Assembly (NCBI RefSeq): GCF_018618755.1
Contig: NZ_JACSMR010000010.1
Span: forward strand, 1 to 64,000
Origin: Exiguobacterium sp. s193
Lineage (GTDB): Bacteria > Bacillota > Bacilli > Exiguobacteriales > Exiguobacteriaceae
DNA length: 64,000 nt
Direction of reading: 5' to 3'
The notes beneath the pieces are model-generated. The model was given only the letters and a program-made list of their open reading frames with translations. It was not told the origin of the DNA and did no database searches. Shown here piece after piece: positions 17,024-26,568 of this stretch (the stretch's first letter is position 1; every line of letters starts with the position of its first letter). The translations under genes were made by a program, and so were the position numbers.

Positions 17024-17929
17024 ATGTCTACCTACCCGATTACACTACCAACTAAAGAAGAGCGTCATAAGCTTTTCGGTTCTGTTCCCCCTGTTAAAGG
17101 AACAAAACCAACTGAAAAAGATAAAATGATTGATCTTCAAAATACACCAAAAAACTTCTTATTCGCACTGGATGCAGTCGGTATTTCAAACGTCAAACAC
17201 CCTGTCGTCATCCAAGATGGTGACAAAACGCAGGCGACTGTCGCGACGTTCGAACTTTCGACATCACTCGTCCAAGACCGTAAAGGCATCAACATGAGTC
17301 GCTTAACGGAGCAACTCGACCAGTATCATCAAGAAGGTTGGGTCGTCACGAACGAATCCTTGATCCAGTTCGCGCGCGAACTAGCAGAACGGATGGAACA
17401 AACGGAAGGTCAATTGACGATTCGTTACCCATGGTTCTTCACGCGTAAAGCACCTGCGACGGGACTCAGCGGATTAATGAATGCCGAAGTTTGGCAAACG
17501 GTCAGTGTCGATACGGAAACGAATGAAGCAACCTTGACGGTCGGATTAACGATCAACGTCACGACGCTCTGCCCATGCTCAAAAGAAATCAGCGAGTACA
17601 GCGCCCACAACCAACGTGGTTATGTGACGATGGAAGCATCACTTCGTGACGAGGCAGACGACTTCGATTGGAAACAAGAACTACTTGATGCTGCTGAGTC
17701 TAACGCTTCAGCACCACTCCACCCGGTCCTCAAACGCCCGGATGAAAAACGTGTCACAGAGATGGCGTATGAAAACCCACGTTTCGTCGAAGACATGGTC
17801 CGCTTAATCGCGGCCGATCTCTACGAAATGGATGCCATCGCAACGTTCTTCGTCGAATGCCGTAACGAAGAAACGATTCACCAACATGATGCGATCGCCC
17901 GAATCACGTTCGATAAAGATGCAGAATAA
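17024..17929 (+). CDS. folE2: GTP cyclohydrolase FolE2 (type IB)
   Basis: A 301-residue protein of the COG1469 family, which converts GTP to 7,8-dihydroneopterin triphosphate for folate (and possibly queuosine) synthesis. Seen are KVGDKTQATV-like strand segments, VQDRKGINMSRLTEQL (about residues 83-98) and the hallmark CPCSKEISEYSAHNQRG (about 184-200), which contains the conserved catalytic Cys. Unlike FolE1, the enzyme does not need zinc. I chose the ATG at 17024 (MSTYPITLPTKEER) behind AAAGGACAAAGGGG; the frame is open back to 16952. A terminator follows, so the gene is monocistronic. Confidence 0.93.
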   Translation: MSTYPITLPTKEERHKLFGSVPPVKGTKPTEKDKMIDLQNTPKNFLFALDAVGISNVKHPVVIQDGDKTQATVATFELSTSLVQDRKGINMSRLTEQLDQYHQEGWVVTNESLIQFARELAERMEQTEGQLTIRYPWFFTRKAPATGLSGLMNAEVWQTVSVDTETNEATLTVGLTINVTTLCPCSKEISEYSAHNQRGYVTMEASLRDEADDFDWKQELLDAAESNASAPLHPVLKRPDEKRVTEMAYENPRFVEDMVRLIAADLYEMDAIATFFVECRNEETIHQHDAIARITFDKDAE

Positions 17930-17944
17930 GTAATCCATTAATTC

Positions 17945-17982
17945 GCTCGAGATGACTTCCCCGTCGTCTTGAGCTTTTTTTC
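17945..17982 (+). terminator. Terminator of folE2
   Basis: GCTCGAGATGAC TTCCCC GTCGTCTTGAGC followed by TTTTTTT. Confidence 0.88.
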
Positions 17983-18033
17983 GTTGTTCTTGTTTTCGGT
18001 AGCGTTTACACTAAAAACGAATGGAGGGGTTTC

Positions 18034-19800
18034 ATGCTCGAATTGATACCGTTTTTACTGGAACGCCTAGGCATCATGATCATTTTGGCATTCATCCTCG
18101 CCCAGTGGGGTCCGACACGTCGTCTATTAAAACAACCGGAAGCCGGCTGGCAATTCAGTGTCCTCGTCTTGTTTTTTGCGACGTACGGCATTTTAAGTAA
18201 TTATACCGGCGTCAAAGTGAACTTAGCCGAATTTTCATCCCATACATGGCTTGAAGAAGTCGAAGGAACATCTGCGATTGCAAATACACGTACGATGATC
18301 GTCGTCATCAGCGGTCTGCTCGCTGGTCCAATCGGTGGAACAATCACCGGGGTTCTCGTTGGTCTCCACCGTTATTCACTCGGCGGTTTCACGGCGTTCG
18401 CCTGTGCCCTCTCGACCGTCATCGCAGGCGGTATCAGTGGGATGTTACGTCCCTACTGGCGTGACCGTCTCGGGAGTCATGCGCTGCTGCCCGTTTGTCT
18501 CGCCGGCTTTTTGATGGTGCTCGAAATGTCACTGATTTTGTTATTATCTAAACCGTTTGAAGCTGCATTCGAGCTTGTACAATTCATCTTCCTCCCGATG
18601 ACATTAATCAATGTATTAGGCGTCTGGTTATTTTTGTCGATCATTCGTCTCGCAGCACGGGAAGAAGAATCCGTCCGGGCACGGGAAGCAGAACGGTCGC
18701 TCCACATCGCTGATTTGACGTTACCGCAGTTGACCCGTGGATTAAACAGTAAAACTGCTGAAGCAGTCGCAACTGTTTTACTCGAACAGACCCGGGCCAA
18801 TGCTGTCTCTTTGACGGACCGATCCGTCATTTTAGCGCACATCGGTGTCGGCAGTGACCATCATCGTGCCGGCACCCACTGGACGACGCGTCCGACAGAA
18901 CACGTCTTGACGGATGGTACATTACGTCTCGTCACTGACCGGAGTGAGATCGGGTGTCCAAAACACGAGTGTCCCCTCCAAGCCGGAATCATTGCCCCTC
19001 TGACGATTGGCGCAGCGACGGTCGGAACGTTAAAAGTCTACTATCCGCACCCGGAGTCGCTTGATGCCGTCGAAGTCGAGTTGATTGAGGGATTGGCAAA
19101 GCTATTTTCGACCCAACTCGCACTCGGAAATGCTGAACGGCAGGCAGGATTACTCAAAGATGCCGAAATCCGTGCCCTTGAAGCACAAGTCCATCCGCAC
19201 TTTCTTTTTAACGCGATCAATACAATCTATGCACTTTGCCGGACGGACGTCGAGCGGGCACGGGTACTCTTACTCGAACTGTCGACATTCTTCCGGAGTA
19301 ACTTACAAGGTGCACGGTCTGCAAAAATCCCGCTGCAAAAGGAACTTGAACATATCGAGGCCTACATCTCACTTGAGGCAGCCCGGTTTCCGAACCGCCC
19401 ATTTGTCGACATTGATTTAGTTGAAGGGACGGAACAGCTTCTTGTTCCCCCGTTCATCCTCCAGCCTTTGATCGAAAACGCCTTTTTACATGCTTTCCTG
19501 CCGGATCAGACCGGTTACGTCGGTGTGACGGCGTCAATAATCGGGGAACAACTGTTACTTGAAGTCGTCGATAACGGGCAAGGCATTGAGAAGGAACGGC
19601 TCGCCCGACTCGGACGTGAAGTCGTTCCGTCGAGCGGTACAGGGACCGCACTATTCAATACAGCTGAACGAATCCGTAGTCTGTACGGTCAGCAAGGCGC
19701 TTTTCTAATTGAGAGCCGCTTAGAGGATGGCACAAAAATTACGATGCATCTGCCCATCGAAACCGGAAAGGAGTTGCCGTATGCGTACGATTCTAATTGA
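18034..19800 (+). CDS. lytS: Sensor histidine kinase LytS
   Basis: A 588-residue LytS-type kinase. It has five to six N-terminal membrane helices (5TMR-LYT domain, residues 1-200, with GILSNYTGVKV and GPIGGTITGVLVGLHRYSLGG), then a GAF-like domain (about 220-360). Next is the His-kinase segment LEAQVHPHFLFNAINTIYALC (phospho-acceptor His around residue 389) and the HATPase domain (LIENAFLHAF, VVDNGQGIEKERL). The C-terminal GTGTALFNTAERIRSLYG is the G-box. The gene overlaps lytR by 20 bp. Together with lytR and the downstream cstA it resembles pyruvate-sensing modules (BtsS/BtsR-BtsT in E. coli, LytST-PftAB in B. subtilis), so pyruvate is the likely signal. Confidence 0.94.
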   Translation: MLELIPFLLERLGIMIILAFILAQWGPTRRLLKQPEAGWQFSVLVLFFATYGILSNYTGVKVNLAEFSSHTWLEEVEGTSAIANTRTMIVVISGLLAGPIGGTITGVLVGLHRYSLGGFTAFACALSTVIAGGISGMLRPYWRDRLGSHALLPVCLAGFLMVLEMSLILLLSKPFEAAFELVQFIFLPMTLINVLGVWLFLSIIRLAAREEESVRAREAERSLHIADLTLPQLTRGLNSKTAEAVATVLLEQTRANAVSLTDRSVILAHIGVGSDHHRAGTHWTTRPTEHVLTDGTLRLVTDRSEIGCPKHECPLQAGIIAPLTIGAATVGTLKVYYPHPESLDAVEVELIEGLAKLFSTQLALGNAERQAGLLKDAEIRALEAQVHPHFLFNAINTIYALCRTDVERARVLLLELSTFFRSNLQGARSAKIPLQKELEHIEAYISLEAARFPNRPFVDIDLVEGTEQLLVPPFILQPLIENAFLHAFLPDQTGYVGVTASIIGEQLLLEVVDNGQGIEKERLARLGREVVPSSGTGTALFNTAERIRSLYGQQGAFLIESRLEDGTKITMHLPIETGKELPYAYDSN

Positions 19801-20476
19801 GGATGAGCCCCTCGCCCGTGACGAATTACGTTACCATGTCACGCGTGCCGGTCTCGAGGTCATCGCAGAAAGCGCCAGTATAGTAGAAGCCGAACAACTC
19901 ATTCGGTCACTGCAACCAGATATCGTCTTCCTCGACATCGAACTCGCGGACGGAAGTGGACTTGACCTCGCTAAACGACTCCAATCGATGCCGCGTCCTC
20001 CGGCGATTCTGTTTGTGACGGCTTATGATGTACATGCGCTCGAAGCATTTGAGCTTAATGCCTATGACTATATTTTAAAACCATATGACCCCGTCCGGAT
20101 TACACGGGCGCTTGAAAAGATCATTCGACAGCCGCTGAAAAAGTCACCCCGAATTGAACGACTCGCCGTCGAGTCCGGTGAACAGTTAAAGTTGTTATCT
20201 CCGGATGCCATCGATTACATCGTCGCCGAGGGCGGAAAAACGAACATCGTCACGCGCCAACAAACTTATCAATCGAGTGACACGTTACAAGAACTCGAAC
20301 GAAAGTTAGTTGAACATCGGTTCCTCCGTGTCCACCGGTCCTACCTCGTCAACTTGTCGGCAATCGATGCCATCGAACCGTGGTTCAACGGTGCTTACAA
20401 CATCAAAATCCATACGATTGATGTTCCCGTTAGTCGGACCTATGTCAAAGTTTTAAAGGAAGCACTCGGAATTTGA
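19781..20476 (+). CDS. lytR: LytTR-family response regulator LytR/LytT
   Basis: A 231-residue response regulator. The receiver domain covers residues 1-120, with acidic pair Glu-8/Asp-9, phospho-acceptor Asp-52 (IVFLDIELADGSG), Thr/Ala at FVTAYD and Lys in DYILKPYD. The LytTR DNA-binding domain covers about 130-231 (FLRVHRSYLVNLSAID, PVSRTYVKVLKEAL). The start at 19781 has an AAAGGAG site and lies inside the end of lytS; the frame is open to 19727 but that would lie deeper in lytS. It is the direct partner of LytS and probably activates cstA, as LytTR regulators do for pyruvate transporters in relatives. Confidence 0.94.
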   Translation: MRTILIEDEPLARDELRYHVTRAGLEVIAESASIVEAEQLIRSLQPDIVFLDIELADGSGLDLAKRLQSMPRPPAILFVTAYDVHALEAFELNAYDYILKPYDPVRITRALEKIIRQPLKKSPRIERLAVESGEQLKLLSPDAIDYIVAEGGKTNIVTRQQTYQSSDTLQELERKLVEHRFLRVHRSYLVNLSAIDAIEPWFNGAYNIKIHTIDVPVSRTYVKVLKEALGI

Positions 20477-20490
20477 GTGCTTCTTTTTTT
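20459..20490 (+). terminator. Terminator at the end of lytR
   Basis: GAAGCACTC GGAATT TGAGTGCTTC followed by TTTTTTT. Half of the stem lies inside the last lytR codons. It separates lytSR from cstA. Confidence 0.85.
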
Positions 20491-20552
20491 CAGTTCATCT
20501 TCGATTTCCGACACTTCATCCTCAAATAACGACCGTTCATCTTGCAAATCAA

Positions 20553-20566
20553 AGAAAGCGCTTTCA
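20553..20566 (+). promoter_or_regulatory. Candidate cre site (CcpA operator) upstream of cstA
   Basis: AGAAAGCGCTTTCA matches 13 of 14 positions of the consensus TGWAANCGNTNWCA, and most of it is a palindrome. It lies about 45 bp before the cstA start, where CcpA binding would repress transcription in good sugar supply. Confidence 0.65.
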
Positions 20567-20611
20567 AATCAGTTACACTTTTTCCATACCACTACGGAGG
20601 AGGAACTACGC

Positions 20612-22405
20612 ATGAGCGCCACACCTATCGTTATTGCCGTCATTTGTATTTTATTGATTGCGTATCGTCTTTACGGCACCTTTATGGCCGCAAAAGTTCT
20701 AAAAATCAAGGATGACCGACAAACACCAGCCCATAAGTTAGCGGACGGAAAAGATTATGTCCCGACAAATAAGTGGGTCTCGTTTGGTCACCACTTCGCA
20801 GCCATCGCTGCTGCCGGTCCACTCGTCGGACCTGTTCTCGCAGCACAGTTCGGATACTTACCTGGTCTGCTTTGGCTCTTGATTGGAGCTGTCATCGGGG
20901 GAGCCGTGCACGACATGGTCGTCCTGTTCGCTTCGATGCGTCAAGACGGTCAATCGTTATCAGAAGTCGCCAAAAAGGAACTCGGTCCAGTTGCTGGTTT
21001 TTGTGCCGGACTCGCGATGCTCTTCATCATCACGATTACGATGGCCGGGTTGTCGATGGTCGTCCTGCACGCCCTTGAACACAATCCATGGGGCACATTC
21101 GCCGTCTTTTCGACGATTCCGATTGCGATGGCCGTTGGGATTTACTTACGAAAAGGTGGCAACCTCGCCTTTGCTTCGATCGTTGGTTTCTTGTTGATTC
21201 TTGCTGCAATCGGCTTTGGTCCACAATTGACGGATACGTTCATCGGAACATGGTTCGACCTATCCTCTCGTCAACTGGCGATCGCCTTACCGATTTACGC
21301 ATTCTTCGCGGCAGCACTTCCGGTCTGGTTATTGCTCGCACCACGTGATTACTTATCGAGCTTCATGAAAATCGGTGTCTTTTTCGCCTTGATCGTTGGT
21401 GTTTTCATCATCAACCCGGACATTCGTTTCCCTGCCTTTACGAAGTTCGTTAATGGCGGTGGTCCTATCATTGCCGGGCCGGTCTGGCCGTTCATCTCGA
21501 TTACGATTGCTTGCGGCGCGATTTCCGGTTTCCATGCCTTCGTCGGCTCCGGGACGACACCAAAGATGATCAACCGCTGGAGCGATATCAAACCGGTCGC
21601 ATTCGGAGCGATGCTCGTCGAATGTCTTGTTGCTGTCATGGCATTGATTGCTGCGACATCACTCGAAGTCGGTGATTACTTCGCGATTAACTCGACGCCG
21701 GAAGCGTTTGCGACACTCGGTATGAGTACGGTTTATCTTGATGAATTGTCGCGTGAAATCGGCCTCGATCTTGCTGGCCGGACAGGCGGTGCCGTATCGC
21801 TTGCCGTCGGGATGACCTTCATCTTCCGGGCGATTCCCTGGTTCAAGGAAATCGCGAGCTACTTCTTCCAGTTCGTCATTTTGTTCGAAGCCGTCTTCAT
21901 CTTGACAGCAATCGATGCCGGAACACGCGTCGCCCGGTATTTGATTCAAGATTTCTTCGGAGAATTTTATAAACCACTCAAACGGATTGACTGGATTCCG
22001 GGTGCCATCTTCGCTAGCGCACTCGGGACGTTCTTCTGGGGCTACCTCTTATTCTCTGGTGACATCGGCTCCATCTGGGCACTGTTCGGTGTTTCGAACC
22101 AGTTGATGGCATCAATCGGCTTAATCATCGGAACGACAATCATTTTGAAGATTGCCGATAAAAAAGTGTATGCCTTAACGACATTCATCCCACTCGTCTA
22201 CTTGCTTGTGACCGTGACGTTCGCGGACATCTGGATGGTCGCAAATGTTTACGCAAATCCTGCATCAGCCGGTTTCAGCATCCTCAATACGATTCTTTCC
22301 GTCACGATGGGCATTCTCGCTGTCGTCATTACGATCTCTGCCGTCCGGAAATGGATTGAATTGCTGAATTCACCACGCTGGGAAGCCATGAAGAAATCAG
22401 CTTAA
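20612..22405 (+). CDS. cstA: CstA-family pyruvate/peptide transporter
   Basis: A 597-residue multi-spanning protein. The CstA domain fills the first 380 residues (GHHFAAIAAAGPLVGPVLAAQFG near residues 52-74, GAVIGGAVHDMVVLFASMR). A C-terminal CstA_5TM region follows. Homologues BtsT (YjiY) and CstA of E. coli are pyruvate/proton symporters; older literature calls them carbon-starvation peptide transporters. I start at the ATG at 20612 (GGAGGAGG site); the frame is open to 20477 but overlaps the lytR terminator. Upstream lytSR and the cre-like site indicate induction by pyruvate together with catabolite repression. Confidence 0.93.
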   Translation: MSATPIVIAVICILLIAYRLYGTFMAAKVLKIKDDRQTPAHKLADGKDYVPTNKWVSFGHHFAAIAAAGPLVGPVLAAQFGYLPGLLWLLIGAVIGGAVHDMVVLFASMRQDGQSLSEVAKKELGPVAGFCAGLAMLFIITITMAGLSMVVLHALEHNPWGTFAVFSTIPIAMAVGIYLRKGGNLAFASIVGFLLILAAIGFGPQLTDTFIGTWFDLSSRQLAIALPIYAFFAAALPVWLLLAPRDYLSSFMKIGVFFALIVGVFIINPDIRFPAFTKFVNGGGPIIAGPVWPFISITIACGAISGFHAFVGSGTTPKMINRWSDIKPVAFGAMLVECLVAVMALIAATSLEVGDYFAINSTPEAFATLGMSTVYLDELSREIGLDLAGRTGGAVSLAVGMTFIFRAIPWFKEIASYFFQFVILFEAVFILTAIDAGTRVARYLIQDFFGEFYKPLKRIDWIPGAIFASALGTFFWGYLLFSGDIGSIWALFGVSNQLMASIGLIIGTTIILKIADKKVYALTTFIPLVYLLVTVTFADIWMVANVYANPASAGFSILNTILSVTMGILAVVITISAVRKWIELLNSPRWEAMKKSA

Positions 22406-22424
22406 TTGCATACGACATCAAAAC

Positions 22425-22657
22425 GAGAGAAAATCCGGTCGCGCTAACTGTCTCGCCTCGTCTTCCGTCACGGTATTCCCTAAAAAGCGTCGCGTTTCGT
22501 TGACTCCTACGGGAAAAAGCGCGTGATTCACGCGGCTTGCCAGAGGCAGGCAAGACCCTGCTCGTTGTCCGTGAGGATCAAGGAGCAACGGCTTGCGCCT
22601 CGCCCGAGGAAAGCAACGAAAAAAGACGCTTGATCTCCCGATGGCACGTTGTCTACA
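22425..22657 (-). repeat. Terminator-associated repeat element, copy R5 (orientation B, left-truncated)
   Basis: Begins within the element (GAGAAAATCCGGTCGCGCTA), passes CTGTCTCGCCTCGTCTTCCG and the core, and ends TTGTCTACA at 22657. The outer end on the left is lost. A 9-bp AAACGAGAG occurs on both sides (22421-22429 and 22663-22671); on the right it opens the terminator stem. It lies between the convergent ends of cstA and the GDYXXLXY gene. Confidence 0.85.
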
Positions 22658-22666
22658 GCCTGAAAC

Positions 22667-22706
22667 GAGAGGATGACCCCTTTGATGGGGTCATCCTCTC
22701 ATTTAT
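22667..22706. terminator. Bidirectional terminator between cstA and the GDYXXLXY gene
   Basis: A perfect 14-bp stem, GAGAGGATGACCCC TTTGAT GGGGTCATCCTCTC, followed by ATTTATTTT. Confidence 0.88.
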
Positions 22707-23155
22707 TTTGATTCGCTTCGTACTGCCAAATCTGTCGCCCGGACCGTTCCCCACGGCGAAACATCAGCTTTGACTTCTAATTTTTTGGCATCCTCATATC
22801 CTTTACCCGCACCCTGTTCGACGTAATATTGGGTCAACTGGGGAATCGTCACATATTCATCGTAATACTCACCAGCAACCGAACCGAAAAAACGTTTATT
22901 CGAAATTTGATCAATTCTCGCGTATCCGTCTTTCCCGGTCGCAAATGTGACGTAAACAAGTCCCTGTTTGACGGAAGCATCCGGTTTCAAATCCGGATAT
23001 TGCAGCATGACATACTCCCCGTAAATCGGATCGAACGGATCAAACGGTTCTGCCCGAAAACGATAACTTTCACCGAACCACGAAATCGCGTAAAAACTGA
23101 GCACGACCAGCAAAACAATCAATGTCTGGATAACCGCAAATCCGTACTTTTTCAT
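22703..23155 (-). CDS. GDYXXLXY domain membrane-anchored protein
   Basis: A 150-residue protein with one N-terminal membrane helix (residues 7-27) and an extracytoplasmic domain. The GDYXXLXY motif is seen as GEYVMLQY at residues 46-53, with Glu in place of Asp. The start overlaps the end of the upstream DUF2157 gene by four bases. These two families are regularly encoded together, so they probably act as one membrane complex; the process is not known to me. The final strand (WGTVRATDLAVRSESK) ends close to the terminator. Confidence 0.87.
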   Translation of the reverse strand: MKKYGFAVIQTLIVLLVVLSFYAISWFGESYRFRAEPFDPFDPIYGEYVMLQYPDLKPDASVKQGLVYVTFATGKDGYARIDQISNKRFFGSVAGEYYDEYVTIPQLTQYYVEQGAGKGYEDAKKLEVKADVSPWGTVRATDLAVRSESK

Positions 23156-24354
23156 GAGGGTTGACCTCCTTCACGACGCCGTTGCATCCACCAGAGTACA
23201 GCGGCAATCAGGAATACGAGTAAGGCACCGACTAAGAAAAAGAGTGACATATTGAGCCGGTTCCACGCATAAATGAAGTAAATCGTTAGTTGGACGGCAA
23301 TAAAATAAAGGAAGGGAATCAGTAAACGGTGCCCTGTCCGTTCCCGCTCGATTAAATAGATGAATGCCATGACCTCAACTAAAATCGCTATTAAAATCGC
23401 TTGTTCCTCGAACCAAAGGAGTCCAATCAACCCAAGTGGTACGATGAAAAGGAGCGGACGGTAACGTGCATAAATCAAACTTCCGACCGCGACTGCGGCA
23501 AGTACGAGGAATAAGGCTTCGACGAGCGAAACCGGAACAGTTGTCGTTTCTGCACGGACAGATAGATAGACCAGTGAGTTAATGGCTGCCGTGACTAAAT
23601 AAAGTGCGTAAAGGAGCGGGCGCTTTTGTTCCTCTCGAACAAGTAACAGCAATGGAACGAGTAAAAATAAAGTCCAAATCGGCCAAAGAATGCCTTCGTA
23701 GGACACGAGGAAAAACAATTCCAATCCTGCGAAATAAAGAAGCAACCAGCTAAAGATCAGTGACGGAAACGTTTGACTGAAATAGAACCAGGCGACAGCG
23801 ACTATGATTAAACAGACAAATGACGTCCAGTCAAGAAACGTCGCGTACTCGTTCCCGAAGCTGCCGATTCCCGTAAAAATATTCAATCCTGCCAAAAAAG
23901 CGACGACAGCGTAGGCAGCGTGACGCCAAACGAAAAAATGACCGAGTGCCATAAGAAAGATTACCCAGGCAATGAATGAGCTTTCAAGCGACATATGAAA
24001 ACTCTGGACCGTGACGACCAATGCGCCGAGAAATGCGAGCATCCCGAGTATCCGGAACGCCACGGGATTCCAAATCGTCCGACGTTCTGAAATATCAGCC
24101 AGCACATAACAACTGATCATGATGACAAGAACGAGTCCGATTTTGACCAATGCCGGAATGACTTGCCAATTCGCCGCTAAAAAACTGAGTAATGCTAAGC
24201 CGACAAACGTCAACCCGACAATCAATAGCAGCGGTGTCCGATTTTTTGCATGACGTGTTTGCTCATACGCTTCAATCCGCTTGACGACCTCCGCATCCAG
24301 TAATCCTGCTTGTTGCCATTCCTTTAACTTCGTCAATCGCGCCATCATTGACAC
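23152..24354 (-). CDS. DUF2157 domain membrane protein
   Basis: A 400-residue protein. The N-terminal part (LKEWQQAGLLDAEVVKRIEAYEQ, residues 10-32) is the short cytoplasmic helical start of DUF2157. About ten to eleven membrane helices fill residues 45-390. The gene overlaps its GDYXXLXY partner by four bases (ATGA), giving translational coupling. The start at 24354 has a GAGGTG site. No enzymatic motif is visible; function unknown. Confidence 0.87.
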   Translation of the reverse strand: MSMMARLTKLKEWQQAGLLDAEVVKRIEAYEQTRHAKNRTPLLLIVGLTFVGLALLSFLAANWQVIPALVKIGLVLVIMISCYVLADISERRTIWNPVAFRILGMLAFLGALVVTVQSFHMSLESSFIAWVIFLMALGHFFVWRHAAYAVVAFLAGLNIFTGIGSFGNEYATFLDWTSFVCLIIVAVAWFYFSQTFPSLIFSWLLLYFAGLELFFLVSYEGILWPIWTLFLLVPLLLLVREEQKRPLLYALYLVTAAINSLVYLSVRAETTTVPVSLVEALFLVLAAVAVGSLIYARYRPLLFIVPLGLIGLLWFEEQAILIAILVEVMAFIYLIERERTGHRLLIPFLYFIAVQLTIYFIYAWNRLNMSLFFLVGALLVFLIAAVLWWMQRRREGGQPS

Positions 24355-24420
24355 CTCCTCAGACTAAAGCCGTCTTTTAATATTTTCCCGTTTTCTACGT
24401 CTTTCAAGCTGTTCGACGAA

Positions 24421-24468
24421 AAAAAGTGACTACGTCATTCGAGCTCATAGACGTAGTCACTTTTTTTG
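24421..24468. terminator. Terminator of the chemoreceptor gene
   Basis: AAAAAGTGACTACGTC...GACGTAGTCACTTTTTTT: a long A/T-flanked stem directly after the stop of the 24473-26452 gene. Confidence 0.9.
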
Positions 24469-24472
24469 CTGA

Positions 24473-26452
24473 TCACACCCGGAATTGGGCGACCATTTCT
24501 TGTAATTCTTCTGCCATGTCCGAGAGGGCTTTCGCAGATTGCGAGATTTCTTCCATCGAACCAAGCTGTTCTTCCGTCGTCGTCGCGACACGTTCAGATG
24601 CTGTTGAATTCTCATCTGCAATATTCGCGATTTCTGTCGCAGAAGCTGACACTTCTTGAACGTTCGCCGCGATTTCTTCGACCGTCGCTGTGACATCTTC
24701 GATTCGCGGCGTCATTTCTTGAGTCCGTAACATGATTTTCTTGAAGCGCTCCGCGGAGTCTTCCGTTGTCTCAAGTCCTGCTTTCGTGTTGTGCGAAACT
24801 TCTTTCATCAAGGAAACGGAACGTTCCGTTTCCTGTTTGATGTTCGTGATCAAATGCGAAATTTGTTTTGTTGATTCCTGCGATTGTTCGGCTAACTTCC
24901 GGACTTCACTCGCGACAACGGCAAAGCCTTTTCCGTTCTCACCGGCCCGTGCTGCTTCAATCGCTGCATTCAAGGCGAGTAAGTTCGTTTGGGCGGCGAT
25001 TCCGTTAATGACATCAACAATTTTCCCGATTTCATTCGACCGATGTGCCAAGGACTGAATGACTTCCCCGAAGTTTTCGACCGATGCATCAATCGCTTTC
25101 ATCTGTGTCACGTTTTTCCCTACTGCGACCGTTCCATCTTCCGCTTCTAATGCTGTCGCACGTGATAACTCGGATACGTCTGTCGAACTTTCCGCAATCC
25201 GCATGACACCGGACGTAATCGATTGGAGGGAAACGGCATTTCCTTCAAGCTGGCGTTTCGAATGATTTGCTCCTGCCGCCATCTGTTGGACGGAACCGGA
25301 GATTTGTTCAGAAGCAGCTGTCGTTTGTGCAGCATTCGCCATCAGTTCTTGTGACGAGGCAGCGACTTGCCCAATCGATTGATCAAGATTCGTGACGATT
25401 GAGCGGAGCGACGTCACCATGACGTTAAAGCTTTGCGCGACTTGACCAATTTCATCGTTTGATTCGACAACGACTTGCTCTGTTAAGTCGCCCTCTTTAA
25501 TCCGTTCCGCACTTGCCGTTAAACGGTTCAGCGGACGGAGGATTGAACGGAGGATGAAGTAGATTAAGACGGCGGCTAGTAAAAATGTTCCGATGATGAC
25601 GGCGACCGTCGTCCAAAGAATGCCGGACGTCTCATTCGTGATTTCTTTATCGTACAGCGTCCCGGCGACTTTCCAGCCCGTCAGTCCGTTCGTCATGAAA
25701 TCCATTTTCTTTCCTTCGCCCTCAAACTCATAAGAGAACTGGCCATTTTCCCCGGCATAGAGAGAAGTCACCCAGTCGCCTGACGCTTTTTCTCCCGCTT
25801 TCATTGTCGGATGGGTAACGAAGTTTTTGTTTGAATCAAGAATCGTCACATAGCCTTCTTTACCGATTTTAATTTTTTTGGCGATTTCAGAAATTCGGTC
25901 GACATCGACATCAACGGCGACGACACCACGACCGTTGCCACCCGTCTGTGAAAGTGTGACCATCATTTTTCCTGATGAGGCATCCACGTAGGGGTCCGTA
26001 ATGACGACCTTTCCCCCCGCCTCATCAGCAGCCTTGTACCAAGGACGCTCGCGTGGATCATAATCTTCCGGCAACGATTGCTCCGGATAAATCGTCATCT
26101 CACCGTCTGTCGTCGCATAATAAATATTCGCCGCTTGCGGATGTGTATCGAGATACTCCGTCATCTTTTCCTTTAACGCTAAATTTTGTTTACCTTTTTT
26201 ATAAAGCATCCCGTCAATCCGGTCTGCAAAGAACGCAACATCTCGTCGCATCGGATCAACGATGTTCATAATCTCATCATTCATCCGGTCGACACCGGCA
26301 TGTGCCGATTGTAAGATTTGATTCGTGACTTTTTGTTTTGCTTGATTGTATGCAACAAAACCAATCAATAATGAAGGAATCAATAATAAAAGCAAAGACG
26401 TGATAATTAATTTCTGTTTGATGCTCATCGAACGTTTTTTTGTCTGTTCCAT
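24473..26452 (-). CDS. Methyl-accepting chemotaxis protein with a dCache-type sensor
   Basis: A 659-residue chemoreceptor with helix 1 at residues 10-33 and an extracellular dCache_1-like sensor at about 35-280. The sensor shows [17 protein letters not shown] and [20 protein letters not shown]. Helix 2 spans about 283-308, followed by a HAMP domain ([20 protein letters not shown]) and the MA signalling domain. The hairpin tip reads [33 protein letters not shown] in pieces typical of the family. Sensor motif WY and the following Asp residues resemble amino-acid-binding Cache domains, but the ligand is uncertain. Single gene with a sigma-D-like promoter and its own terminator. Confidence 0.93.
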   Translation of the reverse strand: MEQTKKRSMSIKQKLIITSLLLLLIPSLLIGFVAYNQAKQKVTNQILQSAHAGVDRMNDEIMNIVDPMRRDVAFFADRIDGMLYKKGKQNLALKEKMTEYLDTHPQAANIYYATTDGEMTIYPEQSLPEDYDPRERPWYKAADEAGGKVVITDPYVDASSGKMMVTLSQTGGNGRGVVAVDVDVDRISEIAKKIKIGKEGYVTILDSNKNFVTHPTMKAGEKASGDWVTSLYAGENGQFSYEFEGEGKKMDFMTNGLTGWKVAGTLYDKEITNETSGILWTTVAVIIGTFLLAAVLIYFILRSILRPLNRLTASAERIKEGDLTEQVVVESNDEIGQVAQSFNVMVTSLRSIVTNLDQSIGQVAASSQELMANAAQTTAASEQISGSVQQMAAGANHSKRQLEGNAVSLQSITSGVMRIAESSTDVSELSRATALEAEDGTVAVGKNVTQMKAIDASVENFGEVIQSLAHRSNEIGKIVDVINGIAAQTNLLALNAAIEAARAGENGKGFAVVASEVRKLAEQSQESTKQISHLITNIKQETERSVSLMKEVSHNTKAGLETTEDSAERFKKIMLRTQEMTPRIEDVTATVEEIAANVQEVSASATEIANIADENSTASERVATTTEEQLGSMEEISQSAKALSDMAEELQEMVAQFRV

Positions 26453-26498
26453 ACAAAACTCCTCTTCCCGAGACTTTACACTCGCTGTTCTAATCTAT

Positions 26499-26524
26499 AT
26501 ATCGGTCAGAACGTGTCTTTTTTC
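26499..26524 (-). promoter_or_regulatory. Candidate sigma-D (motility) promoter of the chemoreceptor gene
   Basis: On the minus strand ACCGATAT (26506-26499) is close to the sigma-D -10 GCCGATAT. A GAAA lies about 14 bp upstream in place of TAAA. This is in line with sigma-D control of chemoreceptors in Bacillales, but the match is partial. Confidence 0.45.
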
Positions 26525-26546
26525 ACAACTAAATGAAAAAGTAGTT

Positions 26547-26568
26547 AATCCATTTTCATAGATTACCT
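26547..26568. repeat. Left direct repeat flanking R6
   Basis: AATCCATTTTCATAGATTAC and the following CT recur at 26943-26964 with one mismatch (TTTT against TTTC). They bracket element R6 almost exactly. Confidence 0.88.
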
